From: Coriobacteriaceae bacterium
GTDB taxonomy: Bacteria > Actinomycetota > Coriobacteriia > Coriobacteriales > UMGS124
Direction: 5' to 3'
NCBI GenBank assembly: GCA_019420325.1
Contig: JAHZHK010000109.1
Location: 1-9,528, forward strand
Length of the DNA stretch: 9,528 bases
Position numbers and translations under genes: made by a program. Positions 1 through 5,558 of this stretch are shown piece by piece. Positions within the stretch are counted from its first letter, which is position 1; each line of letters starts with the position of its first letter. The notes under the pieces are model-generated. The model made no database searches and was not told the origin of the DNA. It worked only from the letters and a program-made list of their open reading frames with translations.

Positions 1-1
1 C

Positions 2-352
2 CGCTTCGACTACCTGTTCCTCGAGAACATCGGCAACCTCGTGTGCCCGGCCGATTTTGACACGGGAGCCCACACGCGCGTCATGCTCCTGTCGGTGCCC
101 GAGGGCTATGACAAGGTGTACAAGTACCCGCCGATGTTCGCCGTCACCAACGCGCTCATCGTGACGAAGTGCGCGTACCTGCCGCTCAACCCCGATTTCG
201 ACATGGACGCCCTCAAGAAGCAGGCTCGCGCCCTCAACCCCACCACGCGCGTCTTTGAGACCGACGCGCGCAACGGCCAGGGCATCGCCGAGCTGGCCGA
301 CTGGTTGTGCGAGATGCGCGACAAGACGCTCACTGCCAGCGCCGCGCTCTAG
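2..352 (+). CDS. hypB: HypB, hydrogenase nickel-incorporation GTPase (3' part, 5' end outside window)
   Basis: C-terminal 116 residues of the SIMIBI-class GTPase that, with HypA, delivers nickel to [NiFe]-hydrogenase large subunits in the cytoplasm. The reading frame is open from base 2, so the gene starts before the window; the GTG at 41 is internal. Seen directly: the HypB signature ENIGNLVCP with its family-conserved Cys (low-affinity metal site in E. coli HypB), then LLSVPEGYDKVYKYPPMF, and a C-terminal part like other HypBs (FDMDAL, ALNPTTRVFETDARNGQGI). The position of the guanine-specificity motif (NKxD in most HypBs) reads TKCA at 164-175, so both the Asn and the Asp are replaced. The C-terminus ends normally at a TAG and a hairpin terminator follows, so hypB is the last gene of its unit. 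Identity is confident; whether nucleotide binding is normal is open. Confidence 0.92.
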   Translation, partial: RFDYLFLENIGNLVCPADFDTGAHTRVMLLSVPEGYDKVYKYPPMFAVTNALIVTKCAYLPLNPDFDMDALKKQARALNPTTRVFETDARNGQGIAELADWLCEMRDKTLTASAAL

Positions 353-401
353 GCTCACGCTTCCCGCACGTCGCAACCAACTGCATACCAACGGCACGCA
401 T

Positions 402-445
402 GAGGGGCCGGTTCGGAAATTCTCCGGGCCGGCCCCTCGTTCTGT
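402..445 (+). terminator. Rho-independent terminator after hypB
   Basis: A perfect 10-bp GC-rich stem (402-411 with 429-438, arm GAGGGGCCGG) encloses a smaller 4-bp inner stem (414-417 with 423-426), and is followed by the T-rich stretch GTTCTGT. It lies 50 bases after the hypB stop and separates hypB from the peptide-binding gene. The T tract is imperfect, so strength is uncertain. Confidence 0.65.
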
Positions 446-501
446 ATACGGATACCAGTGACCTCATTTAACAGTGTAGTAACTTTAACCGCCTAAAGGG
501 A

Positions 502-510
502 TGCTACTAT
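502..510 (+). promoter_or_regulatory. Candidate extended -10 element upstream of SBP1
   Basis: TGC followed by TACTAT fits an extended -10 (TGn-TAnnaT). A near copy, TGCTACCAT, occurs before the dppB-like gene at 7247-7255. No convincing -35 hexamer lies at the right distance, and the leader to the ATG at 635 would be about 115 bases, so this is tentative. The remainder of 446-616 is relatively AT-rich and holds no gene that I can support. Confidence 0.25.
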
Positions 511-620
511 CTGCCCAACAGCTTGAATCATAAGTAAGAGTGTTCTCGCTGTTTTATGCACAGGCAGGAATATTCTGTCTATTTTGCTTCATTTATGTTT
601 CACGTTTCGCCGTTCAAGGA

Positions 621-627
621 AAAGGAG
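621..627 (+). promoter_or_regulatory. Ribosome binding site of SBP1
   Basis: AAAGGAG lies 7 bases before the ATG at 635. It decides the start: the in-frame ATG at 584 would add 17 residues ahead of the twin-arginine signal and has no such site. The same leader layout recurs before SBP2. Confidence 0.8.
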
Positions 628-634
628 CGTACCC

Positions 635-2248
635 ATGGCTATCACCAACAATGTTTCCCGCCGTTCCTTCGTAGCAGCCGCAGCCGGCGCCTTCGCCGCC
701 GCTGGTCTGGCCGGCACCTTCGCAAACACCGGCGTTAACGTCGCCAAGGCCGAGGAGCCCAAGCAGGGCGGCACCCTCACGGTGTCCCTGGCCTCTGCCC
801 CCTCCAAGCTCGACCCCATCCACTATTCCGGCACCTACGAGAGCCAGATCATCTGCGAGGTCACCGACCGTCTCATCGAGTACAACGACGACCTCTCCGA
901 GTTCGTCCCCTCCCTGGCCACCAGCTGGGAGGTCTCTGAGGACGGCATCACCTACGTCTTCCAGATTCGCGAGGGTGTCAATTTCACCGCTTCGGACTAC
1001 CATGACGCACGCGCCCTCACCGCTGAGGACGTCGCCTACTCGCTGAACCGCTCCGGCCAGTTCTCCGACAACGCGCGCCTGTCCATGCTCGACAAGGCAG
1101 AGGCAACCGGCGACCTCGAGGTCACCTGCACCCTGACCAACGCCTGCGCCGCCTTCCTGACCGCACTCACCGACGCCGGCAACTCCATCATTGCCCAGGA
1201 AGACGTCGAGGGCTACGGCGACAACTTCGGCAAGAACCTCTGCGGCACCGGTCCCTTCAAGCTCGTCGAGTTCTCCCTCGACGAGCGTGCCGTGCTCGAG
1301 GCCAACGACGCCTACTGGCTCGGCCGCCCCAATATCGACACCCTTGTGATTCGCTTCATCACCGACCTGACCCAGAACGGCAACGCCGCCGTAACCGGCG
1401 AGGTCGACATCGCGACCGACATTCAGGGCGAGGCCATCGCCACCGTCGGCAACTCCGACGCTGTGGAGCTCTGGACCACCCAGGCCCTCCAGATCAACTA
1501 CATCCGCCTCAACTCCCGCGACGAGATTGAAGGCAGGCCCAACCCCCTGGCCGACGTCAACGTCCGCAAGGCCCTCGCCATGGCCGCCGACTGGGACGCC
1601 ATCCGCGCCGCGCTCTACCAGTACAACGACGCCGTCCCCGGCTACCTGCCCATCCCCTTCGGCTCCTGGGCCTACGACGCCAGCCTCGAGAGCCTCGCAC
1701 CCACGTACGATCTCGAGCAAGCCGTGCAGCTCATGTCTGACGCCGGCTATGCCAGCGGCTTCGACATCTCGATGTACGTCACCAACAACCAGGCCCGCGT
1801 CGACCTGACCACCATGCTCCAGGGTTACTGGGCTGCCCTGGGCGTGAACGTGACCCCCGTCATCGGCGAGTGGGGCTCCTTCTCCGACGCCGTCTGCGGC
1901 GGCAAGGCCGATGCGTACGCCATGTCCTGGTCCTGGTACCCCGACCCCTACTTCTTCCTGAACAACCTGTTCGCCTCGAACCAGACGACCGCCATCGGCA
2001 ACGGCGCCGGCTACGTCAACGCCGAGGTCGACGACCTGCTCCTCAAGGCCGTCCAGACCACCGACCAGGACGAGCGCGCCAAGTACTACCAGCAGGTCAT
2101 CGAGATCGCGATGAAGGATTACGTGGGCGTGTACTACGCCGTCCCCAACCTGTACTACGCCGTGAATCCCCGTGTCCATGGCTTCGTGCAGCGCCCCGAC
2201 AGCACCCTGCGTTTTGTTACTCCCGATCGCAACACCTGGGTCGACTAA
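635..2248 (+). CDS. Tat-exported ABC transporter substrate-binding protein, family 5 (DppA/OppA-like), SBP1
   Basis: 537-residue extracytoplasmic receptor that should bind peptides, or less likely another family-5 ligand, and hand them to DppBC-type permeases. Residues 8-12 are the twin-arginine motif SRRSF, followed by an Ala/Gly-rich hydrophobic stretch and a likely AKA|EEP cleavage site after residue 39. There is no lipobox Cys. Family-5 marks: GGTLTVSLASAPSKLDP (45-61), DRLIEYND (78-85), LATSWEVSEDG (95-104), LTAEDVAYSLNR (128-139), CGTGPFKLVEF (203-213), NVRKALAMAAD (309-319) and SWSWYPDPYFFLNNL (431-445). Length is usual for the family. It is monocistronic: hairpins lie on both sides and the next gene converges on it. 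SBP2 at 5559 is its paralogue, with about 73 differences in 537 residues and no indel. It has no permease of its own nearby, so it probably shares the downstream importer. The ligand cannot be read from sequence. Confidence 0.93.
   Translation: MAITNNVSRRSFVAAAAGAFAAAGLAGTFANTGVNVAKAEEPKQGGTLTVSLASAPSKLDPIHYSGTYESQIICEVTDRLIEYNDDLSEFVPSLATSWEVSEDGITYVFQIREGVNFTASDYHDARALTAEDVAYSLNRSGQFSDNARLSMLDKAEATGDLEVTCTLTNACAAFLTALTDAGNSIIAQEDVEGYGDNFGKNLCGTGPFKLVEFSLDERAVLEANDAYWLGRPNIDTLVIRFITDLTQNGNAAVTGEVDIATDIQGEAIATVGNSDAVELWTTQALQINYIRLNSRDEIEGRPNPLADVNVRKALAMAADWDAIRAALYQYNDAVPGYLPIPFGSWAYDASLESLAPTYDLEQAVQLMSDAGYASGFDISMYVTNNQARVDLTTMLQGYWAALGVNVTPVIGEWGSFSDAVCGGKADAYAMSWSWYPDPYFFLNNLFASNQTTAIGNGAGYVNAEVDDLLLKAVQTTDQDERAKYYQQVIEIAMKDYVGVYYAVPNLYYAVNPRVHGFVQRPDSTLRFVTPDRNTWVD
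1058..1152 (+). repeat. 95-bp stretch identical to 5982-6076 within the paralogous SBP genes
   Basis: Bases 1058-1152 of SBP1 match 5982-6076 of SBP2 without a single difference, synonymous sites included, while flanking sequence differs every few codons. It is part of the paralogous coding sequence, in direct orientation about 4.9 kb apart. It could reflect recent duplication, local gene conversion or strong codon constraint. Confidence 0.7.
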
Positions 2249-2275
2249 CAGGCGCACCTCTAATATAGCGGCATG

Positions 2276-2318
2276 AAAAAGGCTGGCTCGGAATTACCCG
2301 AGCCAGCCTTTTCTTCTT
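2276..2318. terminator. Bidirectional Rho-independent terminator between SBP1 and the M18 aminopeptidase
   Basis: A perfect 11-bp stem (2281-2291 with 2298-2308, arm GGCTGGCTCGG) with a 6-base loop is flanked by AAAAA on the left and TTTTCTTCTTT on the right. It therefore gives a U tract on either strand. It lies between two convergent genes, 28 bases after the SBP1 stop and about 55 bases beyond the aminopeptidase stop, and can end both transcripts. Confidence 0.88.
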
Positions 2319-2370
2319 TACGTTCGGAAAAGCTCGCGTGTACGCAGTGCAAAAACCGCAGGCAGAATCC

Positions 2371-3690
2371 CTACCAGACAGCTCCGTCAGCACCATCGAT
2401 GGCGATGTCGGCCTCGAAGAACGCCTTGAGGGCCGCGATGCCATAAGCCGTGTCCTTGACGCCGCCCGTCTCGTAGCTCGAGTGCATGGCGAGCTGAGGC
2501 ATGCCGATGTCAACGGCGTGCACGCTGACCTGCGTGTTGGACAGGTTGCCCAAGGTGGAGCCGCCAGCAACGTCGCTGCGGTTGGCAAACGTCTGCAGCG
2601 GGATACCGCCCTTTTTGCACAGCGCGGTGAACACGGCACGACTGAAGGCGTCGGTCGTGTACTTCTGGTTCGCGGCTTCCTTGATGACAGGGCCGCCGTT
2701 GAGCTTCGCCTTGTTGCAGTCGTCGGTCTTGCCCGGGATGTTGGGATGAACCGCATGGGCATTGTCGCAGCTCACGAGGAACGACTTGGCAACCGCGCGG
2801 TAATAGTCCTGCTCACCCTTGCCCAGCGCCGCGTTCATGCGCACGAGCACGTCGTGCAGAAATGTGGACATCGCGCCCTGCTTGGTGTTGGAGCCGACCT
2901 CCTCGTTGTCAAAGAGAGCGACCACGTTCACGCAGGCATCGTTGGGCGCAGCCTCAAGCAAGCCCTTGAGCGCCACAAAAGCGCACTGCAGGTCATCGAG
3001 CTTGGGCGTGGAGACAAACTCTTTGTCGAAGCCCCAGACGCAACCCTGCTGGCGGTTTACCAGGAAGAGGTCCTTGGCCAGGATGTCTTCCACGGCGCAG
3101 CCCAGGCGCTGGGCGACCATCTCGTCGAAGGCGCCCCGCGTAAGGTTGCCGGCGCTCATGAGGGGGCACAGGTCCACCTGGCGGTTGAAGGCCTTGCCGT
3201 CATTGACCGAACGGTCGAAGTGAATGCACATGTTCGGGATGATAAGCACGTCCTCGTCGATGTGCAGAAGGCGGCTCTCGATGCCGCTCGGGGTCTGAAC
3301 GAGCACGCGGCCCGCCAGGCCAAGCGGCCTGTCGAGCCAGGTAGAGTCGATGGGGCCGCCGTACACCTCGACGTTCAGGCGCAGGTAGTCGCCAGGACCC
3401 TCAAGCTCAGGCACGGCCTTGACCTTGAACGTAGGCGAGTCGGTGTGAGCGGCGGCAATCTGGAAGTGATAATTTGACAGCTCGGAGCCCACCTTGAAGG
3501 CAATGAGGCTGGAGTTGTTGCGAACGGCGTAGTAGCTGCCGCCAGGCACAACGTTCCACTCGTCGCCCTCGCGCAGGCACTCGAAGCCGGCGGCGTCAAG
3601 ATAACGCCTGGCCGAAGCCACCGAATGGAACATGCTGGGGCTCTGCTTGATGAACTCGAGGAGCTCAAGCGAGGTCTCAATATCGCTCAT
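2371..3690 (-). CDS. M18 family metallo-aminopeptidase
   Basis: 439-residue cytosolic zinc aminopeptidase of family M18 (DNPEP/Ape1/ApeB relatives), which removes N-terminal residues, often acidic ones, from peptides and forms large oligomers in known members. Motifs in order: AAHTDSP (80-86, ligand H82), STWLDRPLGLAGRV (116-129), STPKLDDL (227-234, likely bridging D232), FDNEEVGSNTKQGA (260-273, catalytic E263 and ligand E264), SCDNAHAVHPN (307-317, ligand D309), NQKYTTDA (341-348), NRSDVAGGSTLG (370-381) and MHSSYETGG (402-410, ligand H403). Ligand roles are assigned by comparison with human DNPEP. All expected metal and catalytic residues are present, so the enzyme should be active. The start at 3690 has AAAGGA (3702-3707) 11 bases upstream. 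It is the last gene of the DUF1177-aroM-M18 operon, 28 bp after aroM, and ends at a shared terminator. Which peptides it prefers is not known. Confidence 0.95.
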   Translation of the reverse strand: MSDIETSLELLEFIKQSPSMFHSVASARRYLDAAGFECLREGDEWNVVPGGSYYAVRNNSSLIAFKVGSELSNYHFQIAAAHTDSPTFKVKAVPELEGPGDYLRLNVEVYGGPIDSTWLDRPLGLAGRVLVQTPSGIESRLLHIDEDVLIIPNMCIHFDRSVNDGKAFNRQVDLCPLMSAGNLTRGAFDEMVAQRLGCAVEDILAKDLFLVNRQQGCVWGFDKEFVSTPKLDDLQCAFVALKGLLEAAPNDACVNVVALFDNEEVGSNTKQGAMSTFLHDVLVRMNAALGKGEQDYYRAVAKSFLVSCDNAHAVHPNIPGKTDDCNKAKLNGGPVIKEAANQKYTTDAFSRAVFTALCKKGGIPLQTFANRSDVAGGSTLGNLSNTQVSVHAVDIGMPQLAMHSSYETGGVKDTAYGIAALKAFFEADIAIDGADGAVW

Positions 3691-3718
3691 GCAGGTAAAC
3701 GTCCTTTCACGTGCGAGG

Positions 3719-4402
3719 TTAAACGAGAAGCTCAGTCAGGATGCGGGCCGCAAGGGTACGGGGAAGCAGCACGGGCAGACCGCTCGTCTCCTCCAAAGCC
3801 TCCTTCATGGCTGCCGAGTAGCCCATGCAGTCGGTGCACATGAAGGCAAGGTCCTTGTCGGCAAACTGCTCGCCTGCCTCCTTGACCGCCTCGAAATCCA
3901 GGTAGGGGCTCGCACTGGCCACGAACACGTCGACGCCGCTGCGACCCCAGAACTCGTAGGCCTGCTCCACCTGGTCGGGCATGGGCACAAGGATGCCGAT
4001 GCGCTTGCCGCCAGCCAGGTTGCGGGCCACCGCGTGCAGCAGGGGCTGCGGCTCAAGGAAGAGTTTCTCGTGGTGGAACTCGGGGAACACGCCGGTGCAG
4101 AAGAGGACTACGGCGTCTGCCCCCTCCCGCTCAGCCTGGTCAATCTTTGCTTGCACGAGAGGGTTCACGAACCTCTGGGTGAAGTGGGCCTGACGGCCGT
4201 CGCGCATGCGCGAGACGAGCATCTCATCGCCGGGCTCGACCGTCACGGCCGCCTCGATCTGCTCGAGCGTGTAGTCATCGAGCGCGCCGTACTCACGCAC
4301 CTCGACATGCGCCGGCAGCATCGGGGCGATGTCGCCCATAATGTCGACGCGCGGCGCCTGTCCGATAGTGATTGCCGCAAGCACTTTTTTACCCGAAGCC
4401 AT
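3719..4402 (-). CDS. AroM family protein
   Basis: 227 residues, the usual AroM length. The N-terminus ITIGQAPRVDIM (11-22) is the family hallmark; other conserved-looking parts are VSRMRDG (63-69), LFCTGVFPEF (100-109), GILVPMPDQ (136-144) and FMCTDCMGYS (187-196). AroM takes its name from an E. coli gene beside aroL, but no shikimate-pathway activity has been established for it, and nothing around it here is aromatic biosynthesis. The two cysteines C102 (in CTG) and C189/C192 (in CTDCMGY) lie where Asp/Glu/hydantoin racemase-type enzymes carry their catalytic pair, so a racemase-like fold and perhaps activity is a reasonable inference, not shown. No signal peptide, so it is cytosolic. A purine-rich AGGGGGG (4406-4412) lies 3 bases before the ATG. 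It is the middle gene of the operon, 40 bp after the DUF1177 gene, beside peptide uptake and peptidase genes. Confidence 0.9.
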   Translation of the reverse strand: MASGKKVLAAITIGQAPRVDIMGDIAPMLPAHVEVREYGALDDYTLEQIEAAVTVEPGDEMLVSRMRDGRQAHFTQRFVNPLVQAKIDQAEREGADAVVLFCTGVFPEFHHEKLFLEPQPLLHAVARNLAGGKRIGILVPMPDQVEQAYEFWGRSGVDVFVASASPYLDFEAVKEAGEQFADKDLAFMCTDCMGYSAAMKEALEETSGLPVLLPRTLAARILTELLV

Positions 4403-4442
4403 GAACCCCCCTATCGTCCGTTTCTTAAACTAGCAGGTAAAA

Positions 4443-5399
4443 CTAGTCATTCTCGTTAACGGGCATACCCTCGCCAAAGGTCTGGAAGCGCCTCATCGGA
4501 CCATACAGCTTGATGAGGTGGTCAAACTCGTCCTGGCTGTAGAACTGGCACTTGCCGGCGCCGTAGAACTTGGCGACCTCGACGGCGTAGCGGGCAGCGG
4601 TCTCGACGTCAACGGGACGGCTGGCACCGGTGGCGCAGCCGGCGGTGGGCATCTCGGCGGTGATTGCGACGCCCACAACGGGGGCGTTGGTCACAACGGC
4701 AGGCTGCAGGATGGAGTTGATGTGGTGCAGGTCGTTGCCATAGGGCGTGATGTCCTGCTGGGCAAGCGGGAAGATGGCGGGCAGCTTGCCGGTCACCGTG
4801 GTGTAGATGTCCATAAGGTCGTTGGACACCTCAAGGATGTAGCCCTCCTTGACGGTGTTGGAGATGGCGATGCCGTTGAGGTTGATGACGCGGTTGCCCT
4901 TGGTAGTGTCGATGGAGAGGATGGCGTCCATGCGCTCGTCGACCTCGGCCATGTTGCACTGCACCATGGAGATGGGCGAGCCCATGAAGGGCACAGGGAA
5001 GTGCTCCTGGGTGGGGGCGTCGGGGCAGATGTGGGTGGCAACGATGACGTCGCCCTCAAGGACGTCGCCGTTGCGGTGCATCTTGGCGAGCTTGAGACCG
5101 GCAGCCAGGGCGGCAAGGGCGCCGTCGCCGTCGGAGACGAAGCCAATCATGGCAGGACGGGCGCCCAGGCCGCCCAGGCGGCCGATAATGCCCAGCGTGG
5201 GGGCGGTGCCGCCGGAAGACTTGCCGTTGGAACCCTTGATGAGAGCCTTGATGCAGTCGGTGGAACCCTTGGCACCCTCGATGGTGGTAACAGTCACCTC
5301 GTCGGCGCCGTTCTCAAGCAGAAGCTGCTTGGCGGTCTCACCGCAAGCAGCGGGGGTATCAAGCAATTCGAATAAGTCAAGAACTTCTTTTAACAGCAT
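4443..5399 (-). CDS. DUF1177 domain-containing protein
   Basis: 318-residue cytosolic protein matching the DUF1177 family over its full length; the function of this family is not established. Recognisable conserved-looking stretches: LLDTPAACGE (12-21), GIIGRLGGLGARPAMIGFVSDGDGA (70-94), GDVIVATHICPDAPT (116-130), PVPFMGSPISM (135-145), LSIDTTKGNR (161-170), GIAISNTVKEGYI (176-188) and TAGCATGASRPVDVE (252-266). Asp90, Asp92, His123, Asp127 and Asp164 lie in the best-kept motifs and could bind a metal, as in amidohydrolase or M20/M42-type peptidases; this is speculation from residue type. First gene of a - strand operon with the AroM protein and the M18 aminopeptidase, divergent from SBP2. 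The start at 5399 has AAGAGG (5405-5410) 5 bases upstream. The neighbours point to a role in processing imported peptides or a breakdown product. Confidence 0.9.
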   Translation of the reverse strand: MLLKEVLDLFELLDTPAACGETAKQLLLENGADEVTVTTIEGAKGSTDCIKALIKGSNGKSSGGTAPTLGIIGRLGGLGARPAMIGFVSDGDGALAALAAGLKLAKMHRNGDVLEGDVIVATHICPDAPTQEHFPVPFMGSPISMVQCNMAEVDERMDAILSIDTTKGNRVINLNGIAISNTVKEGYILEVSNDLMDIYTTVTGKLPAIFPLAQQDITPYGNDLHHINSILQPAVVTNAPVVGVAITAEMPTAGCATGASRPVDVETAARYAVEVAKFYGAGKCQFYSQDEFDHLIKLYGPMRRFQTFGEGMPVNEND

Positions 5400-5439
5400 G
5401 GAAACCTCTTTTCCTTACTAAAGTGATACCATTCATCGG

Positions 5440-5469
5440 TTGCCTTTGGTGCGTTAGCGAGTTTAATAT
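5440..5469 (+). promoter_or_regulatory. Candidate promoter for SBP2 in the divergent intergenic region
   Basis: TTGCCT (5440-5445) and TAATAT (5464-5469) are separated by 18 bases and each match the sigma-70 consensus at 4 of 6 positions. The leader to the ATG at 5559 would be about 80 bases. The 159-bp gap must also carry the promoter of the DUF1177 operon on the other strand; I could not pick a convincing one there. Confidence 0.3.
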
Positions 5470-5485
5470 CGCCATGTGATGCGGA

Positions 5486-5500
5486 AGGAAGTATATTCCT
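5486..5500. promoter_or_regulatory. Inverted repeat, possible operator between the DUF1177 operon and SBP2
   Basis: AGGAA-GTATA-TTCCT is a perfect 5-bp inverted repeat with a 5-base AT-rich centre, lying just downstream of the candidate SBP2 promoter. A related AGGAATATTCT (566-576) lies upstream of SBP1. Each ends 58 bases before its ATG. The arms are short enough to occur by chance. Confidence 0.25.
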
Positions 5501-5546
5501 CTTCGTAATGTATGTCCTGACAATTCGTGTTTTGCCGCTTAACGAC

Positions 5547-5552
5547 AAGGAG
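5547..5552 (+). promoter_or_regulatory. Ribosome binding site of SBP2
   Basis: AAGGAG lies 6 bases before the ATG at 5559 and decides that start over the in-frame ATG at 5508, which would put 17 extra residues before the twin-arginine motif. The leader around it (GTTTTGCCG to the ATG) resembles the SBP1 leader. Confidence 0.8.
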
Positions 5553-5558
5553 AGCACC

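Noticed and set aside
41..43. GTG at 41 as a gene start
   Set aside because: The same frame is open upstream and already encodes HypB sequence (FLENIGNL), so this codon is internal to a gene entering from outside the window.
584..634. Upstream extension of SBP1 from the ATG at 584 (and of SBP2 from 5508)
   Set aside because: It would place 17 residues before the twin-arginine motif, and good ribosome binding sites lie directly before the ATGs at 635 and 5559.
614..2257. Very long open frame on the - strand opposite SBP1, mirrored by 5463-7178 opposite SBP2
   Set aside because: They are antisense shadows of high-GC coding sequence. The translations are low-complexity Gly/Val/Asp-rich without recognisable domains, and the + strand proteins are clear family members.
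2338..3477. Long + strand open frame opposite the M18 aminopeptidase
   Set aside because: The - strand frame carries every M18 motif; the + strand product has no recognisable domain and starts within the terminator-proximal gap.
4427..4446. Direct repeat AAACTAG (4427-4433 and 4440-4446) between the aroM and DUF1177 genes
   Set aside because: Seven bases only, one pair, no associated motif; likely chance in a short AT-richer gap.
4518..5375. Long + strand open frame opposite the DUF1177 gene
   Set aside because: Gly/Val/Asp-rich shadow translation; the DUF1177 match on the - strand is full length.
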